From: Arachnopeziza araneosa
Taxonomy: Eukaryota > Ascomycota > Leotiomycetes > Helotiales > Arachnopezizaceae
Assembly: GCA_003988855.1 (NCBI GenBank)
Contig: QYAI01000023.1
Coordinates: 124,001-188,000 of the forward strand
Reading direction: 5' to 3'
DNA: 64,000 bases
Of the stretch, positions 32,860 through 45,532 are shown piece by piece. Positions within the stretch are counted from its first letter, which is position 1. Every line of letters starts with the position of its first letter. A model generated the notes under the pieces. That model worked only from the letters and a program-made list of their open reading frames with translations, did not search any database and had not been told where the DNA came from. Position numbers and translations under genes: made by a program.

Positions 32860-33610
32860 CGAAGAGTGGTGGGTTAAAGAGCTTGAAGTCTTCTTTGACC
32901 TTGCTTATAAAGATACAGTTATCTGGAAGTAGGGAATATATTTTGCCTATCATATTTATTTATCACGAATTTCCTAGTTAATGTCGCTTGGATACTTTGG
33001 GAAGATATGGTGAAATACCGACTTTACTGCTAAGGCGTGATATTTTACTACTCAATATCTATAAATACCACTGGATTTCCAAAGTAAAATTTATAACAAC
33101 TACGTGATAATAGCGTTTGACTGTTCTGTGTTTCGCTCGAGCTCATGTTTTCGCGTAGATTGCCGTCATCTTTTTGTTTCTTATTCAGACGAAATGTGAG
33201 TTATTTACGCCCAAGTAACCTTTATTTATCTTCCATATGTGCATTTCCTCTATTCTTCATTTCTTGAATCGTCCTTTTTCTTCTTTTCTTTCCCGCAAGT
33301 TTCATTTGTCTATTCTCCTTTGTCTTTTTCCACTCCCGTCCTCCCCCTCTTTTATTTGTTTTTTCTATTTTCCGGTATCGGAAACTCCCGCTCTTGACTC
33401 GTTGCTCCACTCAGAATCCTCCTGAATGTCACTCTTCTTTTACACTCTCCATATAGCTCCATAAGGCGCACAAGTCCCAACCTCAAGGTTCCACACCTTT
33501 CAGTAACGTCGCAGCAGCTCGCTCAAACTCCGAAAGAACATAGCTGTTTAAAATAGCGTTTAATCGGTCCCCAAGCTACGTTGATCTTCTCATAAACCGA
33601 GTTCTCGACC
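32860..33610. other. Intergenic, 0.75 kb
   Basis: Contains a pyrimidine-rich tract at about 33240-33400 (TTTC/CCTTT runs) typical of fungal promoters, upstream of the chromate transporter. No gene is seen. Confidence 0.5.
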
Positions 33611-35324
33611 ATGTGGGAACAAACAAAAGATGTATTCTCAAAGAATTGGCATCTTGGATGTACAGCGTTTGGTGGTCCCCCCGTGCATTTCCAGATCGTA
33701 AGCCACCGAAAAGACACCCAAGTTGAGGTCACAGAGAAATCACATAGATATCTAAACCTACTTAGTTTCATTCAACATTTGTTGACAAGCACAAGTGGAT
33801 TGATGAACAATTGGTGAGAGTCTCTCTTACAACCCTCTGTTTACAAAATACTGCTCAAGCTGTTTGCTAGTATCAAGAGCTGTTCGCTTTGGTCCAGGTG
33901 CTGCCAGGTCCAGGGAGTACCAAGATGTTATATTGTATTAACTATATCCACGGAGGCTTCTTAGCCGGAGGTTGCGCATTTTTCATATGGAGGTGAGGAG
34001 GATAAATTTCATTCCACCATTATCTCCTAGCCGTGCTAATCACTTCATGTCCTTGAATAGTCTTCCCGGTGCCCTTGGAATGTATGCTTTATCTTTAGGA
34101 GTCTCTCGTATTGGTGACGCCCTACCTGCACCTGTCTACGCCCTCTTATCTGGATTAAATGCAGCAACTGTAGGTATCATCGCCCTTGCCGCCGTTCAAC
34201 TAGCCGACAAAGCAATAACGGATAGACTCACTCGTGCCTTGGTATTCCTGGGAGGGGTCATGGGAATGCTCTACACCGCGTTATGGTATTTTCCCGTCCT
34301 ACTAGTAGGAGCAGGATTGGCTACGCTGGTGTGGGATTCTAAGTGGTTACATGTGTTGTTCAGACCGTTTTGGAGAGGAAGGGGAAGATCTACGGATAAC
34401 ATTGAAGAACTTGAGAGAGGGGAAGAAATACCTGCTCCGCTTTCTGTGCCTGGAAGTGGGAATAGTCAGTTGCGTGGCAGTACAGACGATCTAGAGAGCT
34501 CCATACACCATCGACGGGTAACAGCTTCAGGTGGTAATCTAGAGCTCTCAGATATTGAAACTGAGCCTGCTACCTTGTCTGAAATCCCTGGTCCAACAGC
34601 GATCTCTGAGTCAATCGACAGATTCGTCCCAGCCGAAATTCAGATTAACGTCCTTACCTGGAAAACAGGACTATGCGTCATTGCTGGCTTTTTCATCTCC
34701 TTTACGACCGTCATGGTAGTGCGGAGTGTGCTCCGAGCCCCACCTCGAGGCGTTTCCCTATTTGCAAATCTTTATCTCGCAGGAACCATCATATTCGGCG
34801 GTGGACCAGTCGTGATCCCACTCCTCCGCGAGTACATTGTAGCAGAGAACTGGGTCTCACCACGAGACTTCCTCCTCGGCCTGGCAATCATCCAGTCTTT
34901 TCCAGGTCCTAATTTCAACTTTGCTGTATATCTCGGCTCGCTCGCAACAGCCCATTCCTCACTCCCATCCTTCGTAGGCGCAATCCTTGGGTTCTTGGGG
35001 ATCTTTGCTCCCGGCATCATACTTGTGACGGGAACTATGGGATTGTGGAGAGCCTTGCGGTCACGTCGTTGGGTAGTTTCGGTTCTACGAGGCATGAATG
35101 CTGGGGCTGTGGGAATTGTGTTTACTGCTGTGTATAAGTTGTGGCAGATTGGCTATGTTGATGAATATTACCAAAGCGGTAGTCCTCTTGGAAGTGATCC
35201 GTGGTGGGTTACAATAACGACTACAAGTTTTGTTGGTGGTGCTTGGTTTGGCTTGAGTGCTCCGTTTGCAATTTTGCTCGGTGGGGTAATGGGGATGGTT
35301 TGGTTTGCGGTGGTGAAAACTTAG
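33611..35324 (+). CDS. CHR family chromate ion transporter
   Basis: Membrane transporter of the CHR family, associated with chromate (and possibly sulfate) movement. Exons 33611-33697, 33766-33813, 33871-33992 and 34061-35324 give 506 residues. The family repeats are both present: an N-terminal half with GCTAFGGPPVHFQI, LPGPGSTKMLYCINYIHGG and SRIGDALPAPVYALLSGLNA, and a C-terminal half with TIIFGGGPVVIPLLREYI, AIIQSFPGPNFNFAVYLGS and GMNAGAVGIVFTAVYK. A polar loop of about 120 residues separates the halves, the usual long-chain two-domain form. The start at ATG 33611 is preceded by an in-frame stop. Fungal CHR proteins are patchily distributed; no lesion is seen here. Confidence 0.92.
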
Positions 35325-35661
35325 CAAGGACAAGAAGGAATACATTTGTCGAGCTCTTTCGCTCCAATTTTATTACTTTCATGGCCTCTTACAAAATTTA
35401 GTTGGATCCTTCGCTAGGTTTTACAACTTCTCAACGGTTAATTTCAACAACTAGCCCATAATACCAATCTCTACGCTCTTTCTTTCTCCCTTCAGATCAT
35501 TCAATTCACTTATTTCACGCTCAAAACAACTATTTATACGCTCCATCGCTAGTGAAGATATAGTTGGCATACTCTAAAAAGCGACGTCAATTTTTCCATT
35601 TTGAATATCAACTTTCTAATCGCATGCCGAGATCTCTTCATCCAAGTTACAGCTGGTCCAG
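35325..35661. other. Intergenic, 0.34 kb
   Basis: Promoter and 5' UTR of the mannosyltransferase gene. An out-of-frame ATG at 35625 precedes the chosen start. Nothing else is seen. Confidence 0.45.
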
Positions 35662-36980
35662 ATGCTCCTCAACCCCTTCCACCGTTTCCGGCGGATGTGC
35701 TCCAGCCGGATTCGCCTCGTCTTCGTCTCTTTTCTAGCAGCACTCCTTCTCGATACGCTCCTTAACCTCACCTTCAACCCGCCCTTGACACGAGTCCCTC
35801 CCTCCACAAGGGCCCTAAAAGATCGCATATTTATTGCAGGCATGCACTGGAACAATGAGTATATTATACGTACACACTGGAACCATGCGATTTTGGACCT
35901 CGTGAAGCATTTTCGCCCTGAAAACATCTACATTGCAGTCATCGAGAATGGCAGCTGGGACAGTACAAAGGACTCTCTGAGAGAGCTGGATGACGAGCTA
36001 GGCAAACTTGGAGTTGAAAGATATATAGAGCTGGACGGGACGACACACAAGGATGAGATCGAGCGGGTCCCCGAACAAGACCAGGAGGGTTGGATTTGGA
36101 CACCAAGGGAAAGAAAGGAACTAAGGCGAATACCCTATTTAGCTGGCATACGGAATAGGGTAGTGGCAAAGCTGAAGGAGGTTGCAGAAAGGGTAGATGA
36201 AGAAAGAAGGGTTTTCGACAAGATATTGTGGTTAAACGATGTCATCTTTACGGTAATCCCTTTCTGTTCGCGTTTCTATCTTCGCCATGTGCCGAGACTC
36301 ACCACCATTTTCGGTAGACCGAAGACATCACTACTCTTCTTGCGACAAGAGATGGAGATTATGCAGCAGCCTGCTCTCTAGATTTCTCACAACCACCGAA
36401 GTATTATGACACCTTCGCTCTTCGCGATATTTCAGGCGCAAAGGCGGCAACTCAGGTCTGGCCTTATTTTCTCTCGTCCGCCTCACGTCACGCTTTGATG
36501 TCCAACACTCCAGTACCTGTTAAATCATGCTGGAATGGTATAACAGTTTTTCAAGCAGACCCGTTTTACCAAGATCCTCCTCTCCAATTTCGTGGCATCC
36601 AAGATAGTCTTGCCGCTCACCACCTCGAAGGCTCTGAATGCTGCCTCATTCATGCGGATAACGAACTGAGTGCATCACGAGGTGTCTGGCTCAATCCAAA
36701 TGTACGAGTAGCGTATAACCGCGAAGCAGATAAAGTCATAAATCCCGCGAATGGTTCCTGGCCTAGTAAACAGGAGAAGTTGAAGGGTATTTGGAGTAAT
36801 AGATGGGCTCGATGGACCAGGTTTCCATCGAGGTTCATGGAATCAAATGTCGTTAATAACAGAATTCAAACATGGCGTACTGAGGTAGAGAAAGCAACAG
36901 GGCAGGTCCCACAGGAAGCACCATTCTGTCTGATCAATGAGATGCAGGTTCTTGTTGAGAATGGATGGGTACACGTATAA
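35662..36980 (+). CDS. GT69 mannosyltransferase (CAP59/CMT1 family)
   Basis: Likely alpha-1,3-mannosyltransferase acting in the Golgi on wall or capsule-type glycans. Exons 35662-36252 and 36318-36980 (65-nt intron) give 417 residues. A type II membrane anchor is visible near the N-terminus (IRLVFVSFLAALLLDTLL, about residues 17-34). The family core follows: RIFIAGMHWNNEYI, YIAVIENGSWDSTKDSL, and the split KILWLNDVIFT / EDITTLLATR block, the acidic signature crossing the intron, then YYDTFALRDISG, CWNGITVFQADPF and SECCLIHADN. The protein ends at ENGWVHV. No lesions are seen. Related proteins are widespread in ascomycetes, not only in capsulated yeasts. Confidence 0.87.
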
Positions 36981-38254
36981 AGACTGTGAATTGTACAATC
37001 TTACTACCGAATAAGAGCACGTTACAAAGCGTATCAGGGGAAGATATAATGAGACCTTAACCTAAACTATAGGGATACCAATTAGCTATTTTGTACGCGC
37101 TCTTTATCTCCCTCTTTCTACGCCTTATTTTTGTCGCCCTCTTTTTGCTTCATCGGAAGAGAAGCCATATTCATCTGGAATCTCATATTTCCAAGCCATG
37201 ACTGTGGTTTGGCTTGGAGGATATGGTGATTTAAACGCTGATATGTGATCTGGCATTCGATTCTGCGTTATTGCGCTCATGCGAGATTGTCTTCTTCGCC
37301 AACATTGGACAATTAAAGGCTTAAAAACATGAGCGGAATGAGATCCCGAAACTTGTCCAGGCTAATTTCTGACAGGATAAGTTCATGCAAGTACTAAGTG
37401 ACCCCAGTGGTCATTAGGAATCGTATCTTGCGAGATCTGTACGGTTACGGTATAGTGTGAGATCTTTTCACATATCAAAGGGATATATTGGTTGAGGGCC
37501 TCTGGGAATAGAGCGAAGAGTTTGGATCTGTGTTCTGGAAGGACACAAAGCTCTTGTTGTTATTCGTAATCAAGATGGGCATTATGATTTTTTGGAATTG
37601 AATAGAAAATATGAATATGTCGAAAGTGCTCTATATATGGAACTTTAATTCTCTGATCGTGCTAGGTATAAACGAAAAATGTGAAGGCCATGATAGACAA
37701 TTGGATGAGGCAGACAAAGTAAAAAAATGCTATGATACAGGGTGAATACGCTTCTTGCCGAAATTTCGCGTTTGATTTCGCATAGAGACTTACAGTGGGT
37801 GAATAGAAGATGACAAGAACAACGAGGGATCACGTGTCATAGCTTCTATGTGATTGACTCAATATAACTCCTATTATCCTAAGCGAAAATCAACAATAGG
37901 CTACTGAAACAACATTTTGCTAGTTGTCAATAGTCTTCTACTGTTGGTTCAGCAACTCATATTCTATTGTCAACAACCAGTTTCGACAATACAATACTTC
38001 AACAGCTTCAAATACAATGGCAAGTATTGTCCACTTTCTCACGAGCAAGAGAGTCTCAATTGTTTCGGCTATATAATCTAGATTCAATCTCTTCAATTCT
38101 GTTTTTGTTCCTTCTTCAGCACGAACAGAGCAGATCGATCTCCGATCTACCACACCACAGTCAACAATCATCTCTCTCTCGTACGATACCAAAGTCCAAC
38201 CTCACAATCAACAACCAACCTCAATCCCAGCAGTCTCAAAGTCAATCCCTCACC
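36981..38254. other. Intergenic, 1.3 kb
   Basis: No supported gene. The last 290 bp are CA-rich and read as a long 5' leader of the next gene. AACCAGTTTCGACAATAC at 37975-37992 recurs exactly in the beta-mannosidase gene at 63264-63281. Confidence 0.4.
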
Positions 38255-38803
38255 ATGTCTAACGCCTTCAATCCCATCTATGGGCCCCGCTCTCCTCCCC
38301 CACAATTCCGGCAAACAGGGCCACATACCCGGTCCATGATCTCCTCCTTCCACCACTCCCAGAACCAGCCCTCGTGGCAGTTCATGTGGAACTGGGTAGC
38401 ACTTCCGGCACCTCTTCCTCGTGGCCGTCACGCCATGCATCTCCGTTCTCGCCGCCGCCTCTCCCAGACACCAGAGTCAGAGTACGAGTGTTTCCTCGGG
38501 GAGCCAAAATACCCCAACATGAAGTCGGCGACCCATGTGGAGACGAGAAGCGGAGGAAAGGTTATCTTCTGGCCACTGGCAGAGGGGGAGGCGGAGAAGG
38601 AGAAGATGAGAGCGGCGAGGGAGAAGAATAAGAAGAGGAGTCGGAGGAGACAGATTTGGGGTGGAAAGAGCAAGAGGATGGGGAAGAAGAGAAAGGCCAA
38701 AGTGGCAAGCAAGGTGGTGGTTGCTGAAGAGGGTGGAGAAGGAGAAGATGGGGTTGCAGCAGAAGGAGAGGGAGTTGAAGAGGAGAATTTGTATGATGCA
38801 TGA
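38255..38803 (+). CDS. Small basic low-complexity protein, unknown
   Basis: 182 residues starting at an ATG in good context (CACCATGTC). An in-frame upstream extension of 96 codons begins at 37967 but is Gln/Ser-rich leader-like sequence. The first 90 residues contain prolines, aromatics and a WNWVALPAPLPRG segment. Residues 115-155 are an Arg/Lys-rich run (KKRSRRRQ, KKRKAKV) that could be a nuclear localisation signal, and the tail is Glu/Gly-rich. No domain is recognised. The antisense frames over it are low-complexity shadows. Whether it is translated is inferred only from start context and frame length. Confidence 0.45.
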   Translation: MSNAFNPIYGPRSPPPQFRQTGPHTRSMISSFHHSQNQPSWQFMWNWVALPAPLPRGRHAMHLRSRRRLSQTPESEYECFLGEPKYPNMKSATHVETRSGGKVIFWPLAEGEAEKEKMRAAREKNKKRSRRRQIWGGKSKRMGKKRKAKVASKVVVAEEGGEGEDGVAAEGEGVEEENLYDA

Positions 38804-39939
38804 GTGTACAAAACTGTAAGAGATTGTAGTTGAAGTAGAGTGCGTGGCTGCCTCAGTACCCCTAGACTCGAGATTAATTTTCCTTTTCGCTAGTTCTGTT
38901 TTAGTCTGCGAACGTGAGCAACTGCATTTTGAACGTGACGTGTAGGTCAACTTTACAAAATCTGCGCAGATATGACACAAAACAGAGTCACGTCAAATCC
39001 CTATGCTGTTTCCATCTTGTAACGGAAGTTAACTCTTAAGAAGTAGCATAGGTAAGAACAGCCTCGATCGTCACGTTGTTGCATTTCGCGAAGTTTAATG
39101 ATGTACAAAATACATTAGCTGATAAATTTAGATAACTCCATTCCCGTTTTGAGGTGTGTAGTTTGGCCGAGTAGAACGCTCCTGCTTCTACTTACCTCGC
39201 TTACCAGCTCATGCGGGAATAGGGGGAAAAAGAGTGAAAATACTTGGGAGATATTCCAGATTTCACAGTTGACGCAATGAATTTTTAATCATCATGTGGG
39301 CGGTCAACCCGGTCCGTGGCGGGGGCAATTTCTTTATTTTTGTTTAAATACCCTTAGTCTTCTCTCACTTTCTTTTTGCTCTTCCCGTTAAATTTTTACC
39401 TGCTGCTGCTCTTTCCGCAACTTGGAAGGTAAAGTCTTCATGAGGTTTACACGAAAGGGAAAATTGATTCATGGTAGCAAGAAATGCAAGTTCAATTTTC
39501 TCCTCTCATGCTTTGATCTCCAGTTTTATGATCATACAACTACTGTTTGCGGCAACTGCGCTTTCATCGATATATTGCTGCACCTTCCAAGAGCCTCGCA
39601 GCAAGATTTTAATAGAGTAGGGAATTGGCTGGCGATTACTTCGTACACCCGCGAAAGTTGTTTACGGGAGTATTCGCCAAAACAGTCATCTTAAGTCTAT
39701 GGGATGAAAGATAATGGAAGATAATAATAGTATAGAAGCAATATATTGAATACCTCGGTAAGGCGTTCTCTGGGGCTGACAGAGAGTCGCGCGGTGTCTA
39801 TTTTTAGAAAGCTGCGGCAGCGGGATGGGCCGTGTGTCAGGCGCCGCGGGGAGCCCAACACCAACCACCTGGTTCTTAATAAGCCCCCATCCTCGTCGCA
39901 CCCTCATTCTTCGCTTTTTACTTCAAACGCAAACACACT
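38804..39939. other. Intergenic, 1.1 kb
   Basis: No gene supported. I searched it for the missing GI-G-L N-terminal exon of the XPG-like gene and did not find one. A 90-codon frame at 39422-39694 has no motif. Confidence 0.45.
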
Positions 39940-42018
39940 ATGTATCCTGGAAGGTAAGGGCATCTTCTGTCTCTCAAAGATATGCAGCTCATCTGATCGT
40001 CTAGTTTATTTGATTTATTAAGAGGAGAGCTGGTCGATATCGTCGAATATGCCACGGATTATCACAAGAAGGCGGGGCGGCCTCCAAGGTTTGCGGTCAA
40101 CGCCAGTTCTTGGTGGTACGCCAACATGACAGCTGCGACAGTACAGGATATAAGGAGCCGAGATCGTAAGTCTCTCACTGAAAATACTATTTTGATCCTA
40201 ACATAAGATCAACTAGGAACAGGAAACGCCATGGACCTCAATCCAATCGAGAAAAACATTGTGTTCTACACTCTTCGCATTTTAAACTTGGGGATCCAGC
40301 TCCATTTCGTATTCGATGGACCGAAACGTCTCAGCAATGGAGGGAAATTATATCCAGGCCACGATGCGCCATCTTTACTATTCCAAGAAACGCTCACACA
40401 ACTCGGGATTCCTTGGCACGAAGCTCCAGCTGAAGCTGAGGCTGACTGCGCGAAGATGGAATTGGAAGATTTGGTTGATGCAGTCTGGTCAGAGGATGGT
40501 GATGCGCTGGCCTTCGGCTGTCGAACCCTCGTCAAATTCCACCTCAACATAGTTTCTTCGACCGAAAGAGCTGAAGACATACGAAAGAGTTATACACAGT
40601 TTAAAATTTTCAAGCTGGACGACGTTGTAACTCAGTACCCGGGTATGAACCGAGAGGGATTTGTTCTTCATGCTATCTTAAACGATCAGCTACATAATGT
40701 TGGCGGATTATACAATCTTGGACCACAGGATGTGCTCAACGCTGCGGCGCATGGTCTGGGCAAGTCTTTATGCGCAGCTGCTGGATCCAAGGATACTTTA
40801 CAGCGATGGACCAAGATTAATCTGAAACAATATTTGGAAATGGTTGATAAAAACTTGGAAGTCCCGCCAGAATTTCCCAATTTTGAGCATGTCCAAGACT
40901 ATCTCGCGCCCGTCACATCAACGGAGGAAGTGCTTTCAAATCTACCGCCGCCACAAGATCCTTTCCGCGATGAACAAAACCTCTATTTATTCCTCGTCAA
41001 CAAATTTCAATGGACCTTGAAGCAATGGGTAAAATATATCTTGCCTATACGGATAGTTCGATCATTACTCGCGACCCCAGAAGGTGGAGAAAGTCAACAT
41101 GATCATCTCAAACTCGAATGTGATCAAAGAAAGAAAAGAACTCCCCACAAGACAACTCCCCAGAAAGTTAAGGCAAAATTTCTGTTATGCCAAGCAACAT
41201 CCTTGGACGTCTTCGATCTGCGCCAAGAAAAGGGAGAGATCGAAACCCTTCCCTGGATTCTTCGCAAAGCCAACTTTAACTCGCAGCTCAGCATCTCATC
41301 ATTTCTTATAACCCCACAATCAAACGAAAAAGTAAAAGCCGTAGCTAGCTCATCAAATCAAGTCTCTGCATCTCAGCAATCTGGAATCCTAACACCACCC
41401 ACTGGCTCTCAATCAAGTTCCAACGGAGAAGGACCATCAACTCGAAGAGAGATCCCGCGCCAAGCCACACCTCCAAGCCCTACGCCCGTGTCGAGGAAGC
41501 AGAAGTTACCTCGGAAACTGCCATGGAAAGGTGTAGGCGTTACTAAGAACATTCGTCTACCAAAGGTAATCCATACTGGTATTACTATCGACACTGTTGT
41601 TGCAGGGACAGACAAGGGGAAAGGTGTTTCAACTTCAAAGAGAATTGGGAAGAGACCTCGATCACCATCGGATTCAAGTAGCTCGGACGCCTTCGAGGAG
41701 ATGAGCGAAAAAAGGCAAAGAAGAGCTGTGGATTCGGGAGTGGGACCTTCAACGGTATCAGAAACCATAGTAATCAAGGAGGATCTTCCATCAACACCGA
41801 GAGCTCAGATTAAATCAGAAGCGGAAGTCATAGTAATCGATTCGGATTCAGGTTCGGACTCAGAAGACTATGGTAGTTTTCCATCCCTCACCGATCTTCC
41901 TTCAACGCCAGTGGAAAATACGGACGCGAAAGGCATCGGTGGCCTTGAACAGGCCAATCTGTCTGGAGATGAATATGGTAGCTTTCCTAGTTCGCCTGAT
42001 CTACGTGCTTTGGTATGA
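39940..42018 (+). CDS. XPG/Rad2-family (GEN1/YEN1-like) protein, probably catalytically dead
   Basis: Exons 39940-39953, 40023-40165 and 40217-42018 give 652 residues. The XPG N and I regions are evident: GRPPRFAVNASSWW, LHFVFDGPKR, WHEAPAEAEADCAKM, DAVWSEDGDALAFG and YNLGPQDVLNAAAHGLG. Of the seven acidic residues of the FEN/XPG active site, D86, E125, E127, D146 and D148 are kept. The first Asp is Asn (N31), and the GGD helix-hairpin position reads NDQLHNVGG, without the Asp. The model opens with a 14-nt exon (MYPGR) and lacks the universal MGI-x-GL start, which is part of the active site. The C-terminal half is Ser/Pro/Lys-rich with two DYGSFPS/EYGSFPS repeats. It may bind DNA without cutting it. 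Confidence 0.8.
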
Positions 42019-42369
42019 AAGGATTTTGGCGCCAGCATCGGGAAATTTGGCGTTGTTATAAACTTGCTTCTTGTTCTGCATCAGCATTAAAGATTAAATG
42101 AGTAAGAATAATATCCATCCCACATTTCAACTTGCTCGTTTGCAAACCTTCCATCCCTATGCTCAAATGCTGTCAGCCACAAAAGTTACACCAATGCTGA
42201 AATGGCGTACAAAACTCGGCTGTGAAGCGGCAGTGCACATAAACGAACATCCAACCTACATGCCCCATCGATTGGCTTCGCTTCTGGCCCTCACCACAGC
42301 CTCGTCGTTGTAAATGCTTCTTACTTTAGCAAATTTCTGGGAAAGATAGATTTCACTTGCGCTACAACA
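42019..42369. other. Intergenic, 0.35 kb
   Basis: Spacer before the STAND NTPase relic; nothing recognised. Confidence 0.45.
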
Positions 42370-45073
42370 ATGAATTCTACCACTAGTCGGAGGCTTCCGA
42401 TACGGCAATCCGGAGCGTCACAAGCTCCTGATGCTTGGCAAATCGCTGTCGAAAGCCACCTCGCTTCCTTGAATGTCTCACAGAGAGCAGCCTTTGTCGC
42501 GCCAGCAAATGCAAGTGAATGCATGAAACTTATTTCAGATTCACATCAATCACGAGGCTTGTCCAGGGTTTTGAGTATTATGAGACCGATTATAGATCCC
42601 TTGCGACGGTTCGAGACGGTGATCGATGTGCTTGTTCAGACCAATGGAGGACTTTGCTCTCCTATTTGGGGTCCGATAAAACTCGCCATTATGGTATGAT
42701 CGCTCAACTAAGTTGAAATAGCTTACTCACCTATCAGGTGACTACCGATCATTTAGAAACGATTGAGAAGTTGGCGAAGACTTTGCAGAGAATAGTCGCA
42801 TCACTCGGGCGCTATAGCAACTATGAAACCCTCTTCAAGAATGATATCAATACCCAAAAAGCTATCGGGGCACTTTACAGCGATCTTCTTGATCTTTGCG
42901 TCCGAATTGTGAAGTTTTACTCACGTTCTGCAATAAGTTCGTCATTCCAAACAAAAGTCTTATATCTGTAAGCTGACAGACATATTCACAGGCAGCGTGT
43001 TTATTTCTTTTGATAAAGAATTTCAACAAGTGTCAGATAATATTACTTATCACAGCACCGATATAGATTAGTCTGCCAATGCCGCAAATATCGAAGAGGC
43101 TAAGAAGGCGCGATCGATGGAAGAAATGACGCGGTCAAGTAAGTTTCACTGATATTCTCGGCTCATGGCTAAAAAGCTACGTCATGATCAGGTCAGATGT
43201 GTGCTGAGGTCCAGAGATGGTTGTGTCCAGCCAATATTCTGGACGATCTTTATCGGCTTGAGAGAGACCGCATGGCTAACTCCTGCGACTGGGCTTTGGA
43301 GACCCCCGCGGTTTCAACATTTTTGAGTTCTGAAAGCTCAGAGATTTTGAGAATTGGCGGTGCGCCAGGAAGTGGGAAGTCAACTATTGCCGCATTTTTG
43401 ATTGACTATATCACGAGAAATATTACGAATGACCTTTTGTATTTCTTCTGCAAGGGAACAGACGAGAAAAAAGGCCATTCGTTTCAAGTCTTGAGAACAC
43501 TTATCTCACAACTACTGACGAGAGACGTCTCATTATATCCGTAGTTTGAAACTCTTCAACAACAGAGTGGACAAAAGACGGCAGAGTCTTTCGCGAGTTT
43601 GCGCTCATCCCCCCTTCTAGCGCTAAGAAACACATCCCAGCCACTGGTTTTTGTTGTTGTTGATGCACTTGATGAGTGTCACGAAGCCAAGGATCTTATC
43701 GACTTCATGTTGGAGGCGGTTGCTAAAAGCAAACGAACCATTAAAATATTGGTAACGGTACGCACGTTCCTTTTGTCATTGCATACGCTATGTCTTGTCC
43801 AACTCCGTATACAAGTAATCATGACTGACAATTTTGATTTCAGTGCCGAGAAGAGCCCAACTTGCTAGACTCTTTCAATCAGTCCATTTTGGAGCTGAAG
43901 ATATCTCCAGACCTAGTTGGAAGCACCGTGTCTAGCTATATTGAGCAGCGAGTTTCTAAATGCAAGCATATATCAAAGACTCCCCTCGGATTGGAAGTTC
44001 ATCAAAGAGTCACACAAGCAGCATCGGGACTGTGGATCTCAGCACGCTTGATAATGGATGAGATACAGCGTCTTCCGAGTCCAGCCTCCATTTCAAGACA
44101 ACTTCAGAACGTCCCTGTTGGAATCATTCAACTCTATCAACAAATCTTCTTAACAATGGAAAAGTCCTTCTCCTCATTGGAGCTCCGGCTATCCCAGCAA
44201 GTTTTTCTGTGGATTGACATGGCTGATTTTGTCCATGTAGGCCGGAGTTCTCTAGATCGCGAAATATTAGATCTGCTGTTCCAAGCCGAAAATGATGGCG
44301 ATGAAGTCTTCGACTCGATCGATCTGGCGCGGCAGCTCTGCTCACCTCTCATCGAGCTGCGAGAAGATAATGGTGTCGTAGAAGTCGAGTTCATCCATCT
44401 CACCACCGCACAATTTGTTCGTATGTGCAGCAAAGAGCAAACATTCCCGATACCACAAATCCTCAAACCACAGCGCTTAAAGGCTCTCAATCGCGCGAAA
44501 ACTAGCGTGTGGTTTTTCGAGCAATCTCCGAAAGCAGATTTAGTCTTACAAAAACTCCTCTCTGATCCCAAGATAGAAATTTACGAGACTGGAGAATACT
44601 TTGAGATGGCGTATGGCCTTTGGAACGCATTTTTCCTTGATACCCTTTCGCAATTTCTCGACACCGAGGAACTTCTTATCGCACCCAGAATGTGCGACAA
44701 GTTGTCAGAATTTCTATTATCTGGAAAATGTCTCAAATGGATCGAAATGGCCATAATATTCAACTACGCGAACGATTATACTCATCTGTTTGTGAACGTC
44801 ATGAATACGCTTCACGCTGCGCACAGCGGAAAGTCAAGCCCCTTTCCGTTTTTCCAGAAATTCTGTCTTGCAAGGATACAATTCTTCACGGATTATGCGT
44901 ACGTGATTTGGCTCACGGGGCCCACAAATGTGGTCGAATCATTAATGATACCTGGGGGCTTCCACACGCGCCCTTTGGCTGGAAAGCTGTTGTCTCTTAG
45001 GAATCAGTGGACACACTTGTATCAGAACTATGAATCCGAAGAAGAGGACGAGATTTCACCCGAGAACTTATAA
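42370..45073 (+). pseudogene. Fungal STAND/NLR-type P-loop NTPase with two in-frame stops
   Basis: Member of the fungal NLR-like proteins linked to self/non-self recognition. Exons inferred: 42370-42693, 42738-42936, 42992-43138, 43192-43757, 43844-45073, with all junctions in frame. The N-terminal region (SPIWGPIKLAIM, then LETIEKLAKTL and YSDLLDLCVRIVKFY) resembles the DUF7708-type helical domain. Next come WALETPAVSTFL, Walker A GGAPGSGKST, Walker B LVFVVVDALDEC, a sensor-like ILVT-CREEP, and a helical module with HLTTAQFVRM. There are no ankyrin or WD repeats after it. Two codons are TAG: 43069-43071 (YHSTDID-stop-SANAANIEEAKKAR, where relatives have a residue such as Lys) and 43542-43544 (VSLYP-stop-FETLQQQSG). 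Everything else is well preserved, so the loss is recent. Confidence 0.85.
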
Positions 45074-45532
45074 TTTTGGCGCAGTTTCTAGCTTACATAA
45101 CGACTCTCAGGGTGTAGAAATATCAACTCAAGTGCCTCGAAGGAGAGTACTGCTCTCCCTTCGATGAATTCCTTCTAGTTCCGTATTATCGTAACCTAGA
45201 TATCTTCTTCAATCTCATCGTTCAATAGACTACTAAAATCTCTGTATTGTAGCCGTTTTATTAACGATCTATTATCTAATAGTCTCTATCACAATTTGTC
45301 GTAACGCTTATCTCTTCACATAGGTTTAGATTTAAATGTCTTTGAGCCACTACAGTTCTACGTATCATGCATTTGTGATTGACCTTCTCTTACTTTCTTT
45401 TCAGCTTAAGTCTTTCCAAATAGGCAATCTACTACAAGATCTAGACTTTGCATCTTTCATTAGACCATCTGGGACTTCGCTCGTATGTGCCATCATAAAT
45501 AGAACCAAGCTTTTTCGGTAGACATTCAATTA
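45074..45532. other. Convergent spacer, 0.46 kb
   Basis: AT-rich 3' flanks of two convergent genes; nothing recognised. Confidence 0.45.
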
